The notes: generated from the letters alone by a model not told the origin. A DNA stretch of 64,000 nucleotides from Chloroflexota bacterium (GCA_011523545.1 WTGN01000052.1:1-64000), one strand, 5' to 3'; shown: positions 50,898 through 60,024, numbered from the stretch's first letter. Translations and numbers: made by a program.

Positions 50898-51575
50898 TCA
50901 AGCGCCCGCCGTCGCGTCAGCGGTCGCCGCCGCCTCAAATTCTTCGCGCTTGTCATCAAAGAAACGCAGCGCCGCGCGCGATAGCGGTTTCAATGGGCTT
51001 GACGAGGTGGTGAATATCTCGATGAAGACCTCGATGAAGTAATTGTCGATTTGGAATAAGCCGAATGAGCCGTATAAGCCGCCGCCGGTGAGATTTGGCT
51101 TCGGTAAAGAATCGTCCTCGGCCAGGTTTACCAGCGACGAGCGGAGCTCTTGCTTGCGCTCGAACTCGGCGCGGGCGCCTTCCGCATCGGAGAAGATGAC
51201 GAAGTTCAGGCTCATCTTGCTGCCTTGCTGGGTGAAGAAATAGATCTCCCGGCCGACGGCGGGCCTGCGCACGCCAAGGATGCTCTCCACGCCATCGTCG
51301 CCGACTTCATAATTGCGCTTCCATTGTTCTTCGCCGGCCGATAGCGGGTTCGGCAGCAGTTCAATGAGGCGCGCCATGATGTCCAGGTTGACCTGGTGCG
51401 GGTCGATATAATCTGCGGGCGGGGGCGTTGGCGAGGGCGTGGCGGTGGGCTCGGGCGTCGGCGTTGGCGACGGCGTGATGTGAAAGTCCTCCTCCGGGCG
51501 GCAGGCGGCCAGAAGCAGCAAGGCAATCAAGGCTAGAATGGCGGCTCGGCGCGGCATAATCGGGGTCGCATTCAT
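50898..51575 (-). CDS. lipoprotein of unknown function, first domain of a split pair
   Basis: 225-residue lipoprotein. A lipobox (LLLLAAC) at about residues 19-25 follows a hydrophobic signal segment; a Pro/Thr-rich linker (TPSPTPTPEPTATPSPTPPP) leads to one globular domain of about 150 residues. The start at 51575 follows GGAG and lies 2 nt after the ABC ATPase stop, so it is translationally coupled to the sugar transporter operon. The frame continues past TGA into a second copy of the domain. I do not recognise the domain. An accessory role with the transporter is inferred from position only. Confidence 0.7.
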   Translation of the reverse strand: MNATPIMPRRAAILALIALLLLAACRPEEDFHITPSPTPTPEPTATPSPTPPPADYIDPHQVNLDIMARLIELLPNPLSAGEEQWKRNYEVGDDGVESILGVRRPAVGREIYFFTQQGSKMSLNFVIFSDAEGARAEFERKQELRSSLVNLAEDDSLPKPNLTGGGLYGSFGLFQIDNYFIEVFIEIFTTSSSPLKPLSRAALRFFDDKREEFEAAATADATAGA

Positions 51576-51577
51576 AA

Positions 51578-52381
51578 TCAATCTCCAACTGCATCTGCTT
51601 CATACAGTCGCAAGCGCTCCGGGATTTGCCCGGTGACGATCATATCGGCGACCTCGTTCTCGGTCACTTCGCTCTTGTAGAAATCGCCCAGTTTGTGCCC
51701 GCGCTCGATGATGGTGAAGCGGTCAGCGACTTCATAAACGTGACGGATGTTGTGCGTGATGAAGATGACGCTCATGCCTTTTTCTTTGGCGGCGATGGTG
51801 TAATCGAGCACTTTTTGCGTTTCACCGACGGACAGGGCCGAGGTCGGCTCGTCGAGGATCAGCAGCTTCTTGCCGAAGTAAACGGCGCGGCCGATGGCGA
51901 TTGATTGGCGTTCGCCGCCGGACATGGTGCCGACAGTCTCTTCGGGATCGCGGATATGAATGCCGACATCGGCTAGCGCGTGAATGGATTCGGCCCCCAT
52001 CAATTTCTTGTCCAAAAAATAAAATGGTCCGACTTTGTAGGTCGGCTCCTGGCCGAGCCAGAAATTACGCGCGATGCTCATCAAAGGCACGAGGGCCAAG
52101 TCCTGGTGCACCGTTTCGATGCCAAGCTCGCGTGCGACGTGCGGCGAGTGGATATCAACGGCATCGCCATCAAAGAAGATCTGCCCGCGCGTGAGCGTGT
52201 GAAAGCCCGTCAATACTTTGATCAGGGTCGATTTGCCGGCGCCATTGTCTCCCAGCAGGCCGACGATCTCCTGGCGGTCGACGTGGAAGTCGACGCCGCG
52301 CAAGACCTGTACGCTGCCGAAATACTTGTGGATGTCGATCATATCCACAAGGGCATCGCTATTTTTCTGTTTATATTCCAT
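51578..52381 (-). CDS. sugar ABC ATPase, single-domain (FrcA/XylG-like)
   Basis: ATP-binding subunit of a ribose/xylose/fructose-type importer, 267 residues, so one nucleotide-binding domain rather than the double-domain RbsA/XylG form. Walker A is LGDNGAGKSTLIK, the Q-loop lies in TVHQDLALVP, the signature is MSGGERQ and Walker B is KLLILDEPTSAL, with H in FITHNIRH. ATG at 52381 is preferred over the start seven codons upstream. It is the only transport ATPase gene in the window and could serve other importers only if compatible, which is doubtful for the MalFG-type sets. Confidence 0.93.
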   Translation of the reverse strand: MEYKQKNSDALVDMIDIHKYFGSVQVLRGVDFHVDRQEIVGLLGDNGAGKSTLIKVLTGFHTLTRGQIFFDGDAVDIHSPHVARELGIETVHQDLALVPLMSIARNFWLGQEPTYKVGPFYFLDKKLMGAESIHALADVGIHIRDPEETVGTMSGGERQSIAIGRAVYFGKKLLILDEPTSALSVGETQKVLDYTIAAKEKGMSVIFITHNIRHVYEVADRFTIIERGHKLGDFYKSEVTENEVADMIVTGQIPERLRLYEADAVGD

Positions 52382-52455
52382 GATTAACGCTTCCTGCCCC
52401 AATAGCTAATTTATCTGTTTGCCCGCTATAAAGCCGGCATGCCCCCTTGCGGCGG

Positions 52456-54570
52456 CTAATTTCGCTGGGCGCCGCGCACAAAGGTGTTCAGCACGACAGC
52501 GGCGATGATGATGACGCCGACCGTGCCGCTGAACAGCCGCGACTCAATGCCGACCAGGACAAGCCCGGTCTGCAGCATGCCGAAGATCAGCGCGCCCAGC
52601 AGCGAGCCGACGACGCTGCCGTAACCGCCGGTCAACAGCGCGCCGCCTATAACGGTCATGGCGATGACCTCAAGCTCCCAGCCTTGCCCCTTGAGCGGAT
52701 CGACGCCCGGGTTGCGGGCTGTTTCATATATGGCGGCGATCCCGGTTAAGCCGGCCACGATGACGAAGTTCTGCACTTTCACGCGGTCGACATTCACGCC
52801 TTGCGCGCGCGCCGCGCCCTCGTTGCCACCGGCGGCGAAGATGCTGTTGCCGAAGGATGTGCTGGTGAGGATGATGTGGAAGATGGCGACGAAGATGAAC
52901 CACCAAAGGATGGCCAGGCGAACGTTGGCGTCGCGCGGAATCTCAAGATGGAAGAAGTCGCCTTCGGAACCGATAGAGCTGACGCGCCCGTTGAAGAGAT
53001 CAAAGTAGCCGACTTGGACCAGTTGGCCGCCGCCACCACCGAGGTGGTAGCCAAAGACGGCGATCAGCCAGACGACAATCGCCAGCAAAACGAGGAACAG
53101 GACCAGGAACACGACGAAGCGTATGATGGCGCCGGAGGTGCCGAAATCGCCGTTGTCGCTGCGGATGGACCAGGCATGGCGCGCCCCGCTGAGCAGAACG
53201 GGCAGGACGCGGTAGGCGGTGAAGGCCATTAAGGCGAGCCCGATAACCGCCAGAACGACGAAGACGATGTTGCTGATGGCGAAGACGGGGAAATCATCGT
53301 GATAATCGCGGTAGCGCAGAATCCGCCCGCCAGCGATCGCGACCAGGGTGATGGCCCGATAGGCGAGCAGCGTGCCCAGGGTGACGATAAAGGACGGGAT
53401 GCGGGTTGTGATCAACAAGACGCCGTTGACAGCGCCGAGGACCATAGCCACGAAGATGGCGAGGATTGCCGCCGGAATGGGATCAAGCACGCCGAGAACG
53501 GGCGCGCCCTCGGTCATGAAGAGCATGAATGACAGCGCGGCAACGCCCAGGAGCGAGCCGACTGACAGGTCGAACTCGCCGGAGATCATCAGGTAGGTGA
53601 CGCCGATGGCGATGACGCCCTTGGTCGCCACGTTGCTCAAGTATGAGGCGATCGAGCTGGGTTCGAGGAAGAGGTCGGTCGCCATTGTGAAGGTCATGAA
53701 GATGGCGATGAAACCGATGATGGCGCCGGCGCTGGGGGATTTCGCCAATTCCGAGCGGATGAATTTGCCCGGCGTCAAGGCGACGGCGCGGCGCAGCTCG
53801 TCCGATTCTTCGCGCACCTGGCGCACTTGCAGATAACCGAACAGCGCCGGCAGGAAGAAGAGCAAACCGGCGAGCAGACGGTGGTCTTCGGCATCGCGTA
53901 TCTTGGTCACGCCCGGGTGCAGCGGCACGGCTGCGATCCCGGCAATGAGCACGCAGAGGATGCCCAGGGCGAACACAATCAAGATGGCTTGAATCAAGCG
54001 GCGGGGCGGGGCGACGATCAAACGAACGCCGTCCATCCGGCGCAGCGATTCAAGCGGCGGGATCAAAAAGACGAACAGCGACAAGAGCGCGATCAAGACG
54101 AGAACAAGCACGCTGACGCTGATAAGGCCCTCGCCAATGGACAAAATCGTCGGCACCAGGCCGCCAATCTCGTCGTTGATCTGCGCCCGCAGGTCGATGT
54201 TCTGGCCCAGCAGCAGGGAAAACTTCAGGCCGACTGGGATGATGACGCTTAGCAGAATGGCGCCGCCGATCATGATGCTGATGAAGAACATCCATTGCGA
54301 CCAGCGCAGGCTTGAACTCTCGCGCTTCACCAGGCCATAAGCCGTGCGGGCGCAGCAGAGCGCGTAAATGAGGCTGGCGATGATGACGATGACCTCGTAA
54401 GTGTTGAGGTCGCTGAGCAGGATATTCTCATACGCGCCCAATGGCAGCCACCAGAAAGTGACGCCATAGGCGACCAGCGCGCCTATAATTGTAAAGCCAA
54501 ACATCAGCGCCGTAACCAGCAGACCGATGTTTCGTCCTTCATTTTTGTTTTCCAGATAGGCTTGTATCAT
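52456..54570 (-). CDS. sugar ABC permease (RbsC/XylH type) with large N-terminal extension
   Basis: Permease of the ribose/xylose type in its C-terminal part (about residues 295-704): KGVIAIGVTYLMISGEFDLSVGS, GAVNGVLLITTRIPSFIVTLGTL, and the terminal GWELEVIAMTVIGGALLTGGYGSVVGSLLGALIFGMLQTGLVLVG. The 704-residue length is about twice the usual 320-400. The first 290 or so residues add around six hydrophobic segments not seen in RbsC, and there is a further polar loop near 520-560. The layout could be a fusion with another membrane domain. It lies between binding protein and ATPase genes. Confidence 0.88.
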   Translation of the reverse strand: MIQAYLENKNEGRNIGLLVTALMFGFTIIGALVAYGVTFWWLPLGAYENILLSDLNTYEVIVIIASLIYALCCARTAYGLVKRESSSLRWSQWMFFISIMIGGAILLSVIIPVGLKFSLLLGQNIDLRAQINDEIGGLVPTILSIGEGLISVSVLVLVLIALLSLFVFLIPPLESLRRMDGVRLIVAPPRRLIQAILIVFALGILCVLIAGIAAVPLHPGVTKIRDAEDHRLLAGLLFFLPALFGYLQVRQVREESDELRRAVALTPGKFIRSELAKSPSAGAIIGFIAIFMTFTMATDLFLEPSSIASYLSNVATKGVIAIGVTYLMISGEFDLSVGSLLGVAALSFMLFMTEGAPVLGVLDPIPAAILAIFVAMVLGAVNGVLLITTRIPSFIVTLGTLLAYRAITLVAIAGGRILRYRDYHDDFPVFAISNIVFVVLAVIGLALMAFTAYRVLPVLLSGARHAWSIRSDNGDFGTSGAIIRFVVFLVLFLVLLAIVVWLIAVFGYHLGGGGGQLVQVGYFDLFNGRVSSIGSEGDFFHLEIPRDANVRLAILWWFIFVAIFHIILTSTSFGNSIFAAGGNEGAARAQGVNVDRVKVQNFVIVAGLTGIAAIYETARNPGVDPLKGQGWELEVIAMTVIGGALLTGGYGSVVGSLLGALIFGMLQTGLVLVGIESRLFSGTVGVIIIAAVVLNTFVRGAQRN

Positions 54571-54668
54571 AAGCTATTTCTCGAGGACAACTACATAAAG
54601 AGACTAGCGTGATAAGCGGTGGGACGCGGTTGGCAGGTGGCGCGCCGCTGTTTAGCCCTGAGGGATGA

Positions 54669-54697
54669 AATGGGCGGGAAGCGAATTCCCACCCATT
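54669..54697 (-). terminator. hairpin between binding-protein and permease genes
   Basis: AATGGGCGGGAA (54669-54680) pairs with TTCCCACCCATT (54686-54697) with one mismatch around a short loop. It sits after the binding-protein gene and before the permease gene, like the hairpin at 7895-7922, probably limiting permease expression. The rest of 54571-54715 shows no gene. Confidence 0.55.
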
Positions 54698-54715
54698 GTG
54701 AAAACCGAATTCGGC

Positions 54716-55702
54716 TTAGCGATAACCGGCCGCGGTCAGCTCGACGATGGCATCGACGTTGCTGCCATCGATGACACCCGGTCCCGTCAAAATGTCGCCA
54801 CCCGGCGCCAGCGCGAACTGGCTGTTCAGGTAGAGCCACATGATGGTCTCGAAGCCCTGCAGGTACGGCTGTTGGTCGATCGCCTGTACCAGATAGCCGC
54901 CCTGGATCATCTCGTAGATCTCGGCGCTGGTGTCGTGCGTGGTGGCGAAGAGCTCGCCAGCCATGACGCCAGCTTCCTGGATATAGAGGTTCAGGGAGCT
55001 TGAGGGGTTGGGGCCAAGCATGAAGGCGGCGTTGGCGTCGTCGTTGGCGCTGAAGTAATCGGCCAGGATACCGGCGGATGCGGTGACGTCATTGTTGATG
55101 GTCAAGCCGTCAAGCGGGATGCCAGCTTCTTCAAAGACACTGCGGACACCGGCGCAACGCGCTTCCAAGCCACTGTGCCCCACTTCCTGGATCGGGCAGA
55201 CGCCCCGGGTGATATCGACGCCGGCGTCAGCGGCAGAGGCCAAAACCGCGCGCGCGTTGGAACGCCCGCCGAGGAACTCGTTGGCGCCGATGTAAAAGAG
55301 CGTCGGCAGCGCGTCGGGCGTGCCGGCGTTGGGATCGGCCGTGTTGAAGACGATGACCGGGATGCCGGCTTCAGCAGCACGGTTGACGCCATCGCGGATC
55401 ACTTCCGGATTGGGAACGGTGGTGCCGATGCCATCGTTGTTGCGCGCCAGCGCGTCATCCCAATAGCCGGCCATGTCGTCCACATTGTCGACCGGGTCGG
55501 CCAACCAGGCGCAGTCCGCCGAGAGCAAGGCGCAGGCGTCTTCCATGCCCTTGATCACGACGATCCAAAATGGATTGCCGACGCCGCCGTGGCTGACCAT
55601 GCTGAAGACCAACTGGTCCTGCGCGCCGACGCCGCCGATTCCGGCGATCATGACACCCAGTGCCAAGAGCAGCACTGGGATAGTGCGAAGCAACTTTCTC
55701 AT
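54716..55702 (-). CDS. ribose/xylose-type sugar-binding protein
   Basis: Periplasmic-binding-protein type 1 fold, 328 residues, with a signal peptide ending GVGAQDQ. It resembles RbsB/XylF proteins: MVSHGGVGNPFWIVVIKGMEDA at the start of the mature domain, GIPVIVFNTADPNAG in the hinge region, and the terminal QAIDQQPYLQGFETI. It heads the four-gene transporter/lipoprotein operon. The promoter lies at 55821-55849. The neighbouring sugar-acid enzyme genes suggest a pentose or sugar-acid substrate. Confidence 0.9.
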   Translation of the reverse strand: MRKLLRTIPVLLLALGVMIAGIGGVGAQDQLVFSMVSHGGVGNPFWIVVIKGMEDACALLSADCAWLADPVDNVDDMAGYWDDALARNNDGIGTTVPNPEVIRDGVNRAAEAGIPVIVFNTADPNAGTPDALPTLFYIGANEFLGGRSNARAVLASAADAGVDITRGVCPIQEVGHSGLEARCAGVRSVFEEAGIPLDGLTINNDVTASAGILADYFSANDDANAAFMLGPNPSSSLNLYIQEAGVMAGELFATTHDTSAEIYEMIQGGYLVQAIDQQPYLQGFETIMWLYLNSQFALAPGGDILTGPGVIDGSNVDAIVELTAAGYR

Positions 55703-55820
55703 TTCTAAACTCCTTCAAGGTTTACCTGTATACAATTGTCCCAGGCGAATCGCCTGTTGAGACCGACGCCATATAATGGCCATTGCGTGCGACTTAGCCG
55801 CATGCGAGCCAAGCGAACAT

Positions 55821-55849
55821 ATTCTAACGCGGATTCGACAGTTTTACAA
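55821..55849 (-). promoter_or_regulatory. promoter of the ribose/xylose-type ABC operon
   Basis: On the minus strand TTGTAA (55849-55844), a 17-nt spacer and TAGAAT (55826-55821). The leader of about 110 nt contains the palindrome TGTATACA at 55727-55734, a form seen in GntR-type operators, close to the AAGGAG ribosome site. The operator idea is tentative. Confidence 0.5.
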
Positions 55850-55882
55850 ATTCTGATATTTGGGGCCCTGCGGCAGGCGATC

Positions 55883-57082
55883 TCAGCGAATTTGCTCGAC
55901 CGCCCAGTGGTCGCCCATCGCGCGGCGGCCGGCGGCCAGCCCATCGCCTTCCGAGAGTTCACGGACGAGATCGGCCCGCTCCAAAGCTGAGTCGAGCAGC
56001 TTGACGCCCAAGCCCGGTCCGGCGGGGATATCCAGGCGGCCATCGGCGACGCGCGGCGACAAATCACTGAGCGCGGGGAAAATCTCGCGATAGAAAGCGC
56101 GCACTGATTCGACATAAAAGAGATTGGGGATGTGGGCGGCGAGGTGCATGCAGGCGGCGTGGCAGATTGGCCCGGCGACATTGTGCAGCACGAGCGGGAC
56201 GCCGAAGGTCTCGGCCAGGGCGGCGATCTTGCGCGTCTCGGCGATGCCGCCATTCCAGATCGGGTCGGTCATGACGATTTGCGAGACATGCTTCTCCAGC
56301 CATTCGCGCAGCTGCCAGCGGGTCATCAGCAGTTCCGAGCCGACGATGGGGATGCTTGTGCGGTCGGCCAAAGCCTTGATCTCGTCCGGGTAGACTGCGG
56401 GCATGACATCTTCGAGGAAGAGAATGTTCCAGGGTTCGAGGGCGCGGGCGATGCGCTCCATCGAGGCGCGGTTCCAGCGAAAATGGCACTCGATGCCGAT
56501 TTCGACTCGGTCGCCAACGGCGTCGCGGATCTGCTTGACCGGGGTGAGTCCCTTTTCGATGTCGGCTAGAGTGATGCGCTGGCCGAAGCTGCGCTCGCTG
56601 AATCGGTCGAAGGGCCAGATTTTCATGGCGTAGATTTCATCAGCGAGCAGGCTGCGCGCCAGGGCGCCGGCGTCATCGTGCCAGGCCTGATAATCCTTGA
56701 CGCCGCCGAAGCTGAGGCAGGTGTTGTAGGTGGGGATTTCGTCGCGCGTCTTGCCGCCGAGCAAGTGATAGAGCGGCGCGCCGTAATGCTGGCCCATGAT
56801 ATCCCAGAGGGCGACTTCAAAGGCGGAGAGGGCGCGGGTCTCGGCGCCGGCGAAGCCGTGATACATGATGTTGTCCATGACGAAGCGCCAAAGCCCTTCA
56901 ATATCGAGCGGGTCCTGCCCGAGCACGAGGGGCGCTATGGTGCCGTGCAGGGCGGCCTTGGCGCCGGGAATCTTGTCGACGGTCTCGCCCAGGCCGACCA
57001 GCCCGCTGTCGGTGTGCACGCGGACGGTGAGCAGCCGCGGATAGGCTTTCCATTGCAGGGTTTCGATCCGCGTGATTTTCAT
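55883..57082 (-). CDS. mandelate-racemase-type enolase-superfamily enzyme (sugar-acid dehydratase-like)
   Basis: Enolase-superfamily protein of the MR subgroup, 399 residues. Metal ligands are placed at [15 protein letters not shown] and GSELLM, and the general acid/base histidine in LVLHNVAGP; the second-strand lysine is in [11 protein letters not shown]. This pattern suits sugar-acid dehydratases. The stop lies 180 nt from the ribose/xylose-type transporter operon start, and an FAH-family 2-keto-3-deoxy-sugar-acid dehydratase candidate lies upstream on the same strand. The specific acid is unknown. Confidence 0.85.
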   Translation of the reverse strand: MKITRIETLQWKAYPRLLTVRVHTDSGLVGLGETVDKIPGAKAALHGTIAPLVLGQDPLDIEGLWRFVMDNIMYHGFAGAETRALSAFEVALWDIMGQHYGAPLYHLLGGKTRDEIPTYNTCLSFGGVKDYQAWHDDAGALARSLLADEIYAMKIWPFDRFSERSFGQRITLADIEKGLTPVKQIRDAVGDRVEIGIECHFRWNRASMERIARALEPWNILFLEDVMPAVYPDEIKALADRTSIPIVGSELLMTRWQLREWLEKHVSQIVMTDPIWNGGIAETRKIAALAETFGVPLVLHNVAGPICHAACMHLAAHIPNLFYVESVRAFYREIFPALSDLSPRVADGRLDIPAGPGLGVKLLDSALERADLVRELSEGDGLAAGRRAMGDHWAVEQIR

Positions 57083-57207
57083 GGGACGGCTCCGGCTTTG
57101 TCAAGCTATGTGCTGATTTTAACTACGGAGGACGCAGAGGGCGCAGAGTTTCCTCTGTGTCCTCAACAATCTCGGTCTCCTCGGTGGTAAAAATGAACGG
57201 CGTTCTC
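57083..57207. repeat. family C tract
   Basis: A tract of about 57121-57193 built of GGAGGACGCAGAGG and CCTCTGTGTCCTC segments forming an imperfect palindrome. No gene. Confidence 0.65.
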
Positions 57208-58605
57208 TCAATCGACAGCCCGCATGGCATACGCGGGCGAGAGCCAGAAGGGCGGCAGGTAGGCGGGCATATTGGAGAAGGGCAGCACTTCCGGTTTCAG
57301 TTGGATGCCGAGCTGGTGGCGCATGAAGTTGCGGCGCTGTTGAATGCGATCCCAGGCGGCCGGGTACTTCTGCCAGAATGCTTTGCGCAGCGGCTCGTCA
57401 GCCAGGGCGATGCCGTCTTCAATATTGCTTGTGTGGTAGGGCGAATGCGTCGCCGGGATGACGTCGACCTGGATCGCCATGCCCGAGCGCAGCGGGATCT
57501 CCGAACCGGCGTAAATTGGCGAGTGCAGCCATTCGTCCAGGTGAATCAGATGACCCGGATTCAGCCCGATGCCGAAGAATGGATCGCCGAGATGCCTGTC
57601 TATGATGGCTTGCAGCTCGCCGCCGGTCACGCCGATGCCGATGGCTTCGTACCATTCGACGATGGCGCGGAAATATGGCGCGACCAGTTTATCGACATAA
57701 TCCCGCACGCCTTCGGGCAGGTCGCGCGCATCATGCGCCAGCCAGCCGCCGCGCGCGTTGAGGGCGCCCCAGATGCCGTAAGCCAGAAAGACCGGATCGC
57801 CCGCTTGCAGTCGGCGCAGCGAGGGGCTGGCCAAGCCGAGGCCGGCGCGCTCGCCGCTGGAGAGCATCAAATGGCAGGACTGCGGCAGTCCGGTCATTTG
57901 CATCAAGGCGACCGCTTCGAACTCGCTCAAGCCCGCTTCGACGCCGAAGATCAGATTGCGGACAGCTTGGGATGTGAATGTCGCGGCGAATTCGAAACAG
58001 GCGAGTTGATCAACATCGTTGGTTGCGCGCAGTCCAGTTGCCGGGTGCATGAAGATCTCGGTCGCATTCCACAGGCGGTCGCGCGCGCCGGCCAAGTCCG
58101 CAAGCGTTTCGACGATGAATGCGGGGATCTCCAGCGCGCGCTCGGGCTCGCTTGATTCGCGCTCGTCAAAGGCCTTCCAGCCGGCGATGCCCAAGCGCTG
58201 CCCGCTGCGCAAACCGGCGGCGTTGAGGATGTCCCGCAGCATGGGGCTCTCGCCGCGCGGCTGACCCAAAAGGCTGAAGCTTTGATAGAGCACGCGGTCA
58301 AGCTCCAGCGGGGAGACGCCGCTGTAAGCCATGCCCTCGTTGCCGAGCAGGAGGGTCGGCCGGCGCCCGGGCAGCAGGATCAGCAGCGCCTCTTCAAAGC
58401 GGGGGTCATAACCGGTCAAGTATGCCAGGTTGGCGAAATGTTCGCGGTCGCCATAGACGAGCAGGGCGTCGTAACCGGCGTCGCCCGCGCGGGCCATGGC
58501 GGCGTCGATGCGCGCCAGATAGGTCTCCGCCGGGATAAAGGGCTGGACCGCTGGCAATCCAAATTCGGGCAAGCGTAGTTCCGTCAATTCAACGCGGCGC
58601 GTCAT
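57208..58605 (-). CDS. creatinase-like pita-bread protein lacking M24 metal ligands
   Basis: 465-residue protein of the creatinase/M24 fold. The N-terminal domain contains DALLVYGDREHFANLAYLTGYDPRFEEALLIL. In the catalytic domain the two Asp ligands are absent (FLAYGIWGALNARGG in place of the D.G...D motif), the EP motif is QVDVIP, but the GHLIH and NIED segments remain. It is therefore probably not a metallopeptidase; creatinase itself uses this fold without metal. It follows the FAH gene by 9 nt on the same strand, suggesting a catabolic operon. The substrate is unknown. Confidence 0.78.
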   Translation of the reverse strand: MTRRVELTELRLPEFGLPAVQPFIPAETYLARIDAAMARAGDAGYDALLVYGDREHFANLAYLTGYDPRFEEALLILLPGRRPTLLLGNEGMAYSGVSPLELDRVLYQSFSLLGQPRGESPMLRDILNAAGLRSGQRLGIAGWKAFDERESSEPERALEIPAFIVETLADLAGARDRLWNATEIFMHPATGLRATNDVDQLACFEFAATFTSQAVRNLIFGVEAGLSEFEAVALMQMTGLPQSCHLMLSSGERAGLGLASPSLRRLQAGDPVFLAYGIWGALNARGGWLAHDARDLPEGVRDYVDKLVAPYFRAIVEWYEAIGIGVTGGELQAIIDRHLGDPFFGIGLNPGHLIHLDEWLHSPIYAGSEIPLRSGMAIQVDVIPATHSPYHTSNIEDGIALADEPLRKAFWQKYPAAWDRIQQRRNFMRHQLGIQLKPEVLPFSNMPAYLPPFWLSPAYAMRAVD

Positions 58606-58614
58606 CAGTCGCTC

Positions 58615-59517
58615 TCAGACCTCAATGACGCGGTTGCGCAACGTGCCGATGCCGTCGATGGTGATGGCGACCTGGTCATCGACTTGCAGGGTGAATTCGG
58701 CCGGGGGCACGATGGCGGTGCCGGTCAGCAAGATGACACCGGCCGGGTAGCTATTGCTGCGGCCCAGATAATCGATCAGCTCGGGGATGGTCCGCTTGAT
58801 CTGATCGGTTGAAACGGAGTCGCTGAAGACCGCCTCGCCAGCGCGGCTGATGACTAGCTGTATCGTGGTCGCCAGCCATTCATTTGAGGGCGCGAGCAAA
58901 ATACCGGGGCCGATGGCGCAGGAGGCGGTATAGACCTTGGCTTGCGGCAGGTATAGCGGGTTTTCGCCTTCAATGGCGCGGCTGCTCATGTCGTTGCCGA
59001 TGGTGAAGCCGAGCATCTCCAGCGCCGGATTTATGACCAGGCTCAGCTCCGGCTCCGGCACATTCCAGCTAGAGTCGGCGCGGAAGCCGGCCGCGCCCAG
59101 GTGACCGACGGTGTTCTTGGCTGATGCCTTGAAGAAGATCTCCGGGCGTTCGGCGCTGTAGACGCGGGCGTAGACATCGCCGCCATCGGCCGCTTCTTCC
59201 TGGCGCGCTTTGCGGCTGTCGAGGTAGGTGACGCCGGCCGCCCAGATCTCCTGTTCGTCCATGGGCGGCAGCCAGTGCGGCACATCGGCGGCGGGCGGGT
59301 TATCGAGGTCGCTGACCGGGAAGCGGCGCGCGGATGCATCAGCGGCGGCGGACAAGGCGTCGATGGCGCCGGCCACATCGCCGCAGGATGCGCGGAAGAA
59401 ATCAGCCAGCGAGGGCTGCGCATGGCTGACGTCATGCAGGCGGTCGCCGCGTTGGATGCCGAGGCGGGCTCCCTCCCCCGGCTGATAGTAGCGGATGAGA
59501 TATGGCGCGTTTGTCAT
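58615..59517 (-). CDS. FAH-family hydrolase/dehydratase (2-keto-3-deoxy-sugar-acid dehydratase-like)
   Basis: Fumarylacetoacetate-hydrolase-fold enzyme, 300 residues. PEPELSLVINPALEMLGFTIGNDMSSRAIEGENPLYLPQAKVY and CAIGPGILL resemble archaeal 2-keto-3-deoxy-arabinonate dehydratase rather than FAH itself. Metal ligands are the ExE of EPEL and the following aspartate. Combined with the enolase-superfamily gene and pentose-type transporter this suggests non-phosphorylative breakdown of pentose or sugar acids. It is first in a two-gene operon with the creatinase-like gene. Confidence 0.83.
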   Translation of the reverse strand: MTNAPYLIRYYQPGEGARLGIQRGDRLHDVSHAQPSLADFFRASCGDVAGAIDALSAAADASARRFPVSDLDNPPAADVPHWLPPMDEQEIWAAGVTYLDSRKARQEEAADGGDVYARVYSAERPEIFFKASAKNTVGHLGAAGFRADSSWNVPEPELSLVINPALEMLGFTIGNDMSSRAIEGENPLYLPQAKVYTASCAIGPGILLAPSNEWLATTIQLVISRAGEAVFSDSVSTDQIKRTIPELIDYLGRSNSYPAGVILLTGTAIVPPAEFTLQVDDQVAITIDGIGTLRNRVIEV

Positions 59518-60024
59518 GGCTATCTCCGTCTGGTCCGGCAGCGAGTCGCGATGAATCGCGCTGCTTGGGCGAGCGCTGTAACCCTAACCTTACCGAATTA
59601 GGCATGGATTCCGCCACATTTGTAATTACGTTTGGCCGAGCGGGCGACCCAATGGGTAGCGTAGACACTAACCTACGCTCGCCCCTACAAGGCTTGTCCG
59701 GTACTGGGCCATGCAATTGCGCCGGTTACACCCCATCCCCCCATCCCCCTTCCCCAGCAAGCTAAGGAAGGGGGAGCACTCTTACAGCGCACTCGGTTGG
59801 ACTAGTTTCTCACAGTTACGGCACGCCAATTCCCCAATTCTGCCGTCGAGTCACCCTTCCCTAGTTCACTGGGGAAGGGCCGGGGATGGGGTAAAACATA
59901 CGGAAAATAGGCGTTCTGTAGTACCGGACAAGCCATACAGCAGCCGTTTGTTCACGACTTGCAAAGAGGCGCCGCCTGCGTTATGAATCAGTCATTGACG
60001 ACCCAGCGAATGAGGAGACGCCAC
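59518..60024. repeat. repeat-rich gap: filled family A copy and a MITE-like element
   Basis: No gene is visible. A family A repeat at 59642-59691 carries a 22-nt insert at 59656-59677 with CGTAGACAC at 59660-59668. A 244-nt segment from 59691 to 59934 with 15-nt inverted ends follows and is listed separately. Confidence 0.75.
59691..59934. mobile_element. MITE-like element with 15-nt terminal inverted repeats
   Basis: GGCTTGTCCGGTACT at 59691-59705 is matched exactly by its reverse complement at 59920-59934. Inside lie two family B hairpins in opposite orientation (59728-59777 and 59852-59894). No transposase gene is present. Target-site duplications are not obvious. Confidence 0.5.
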
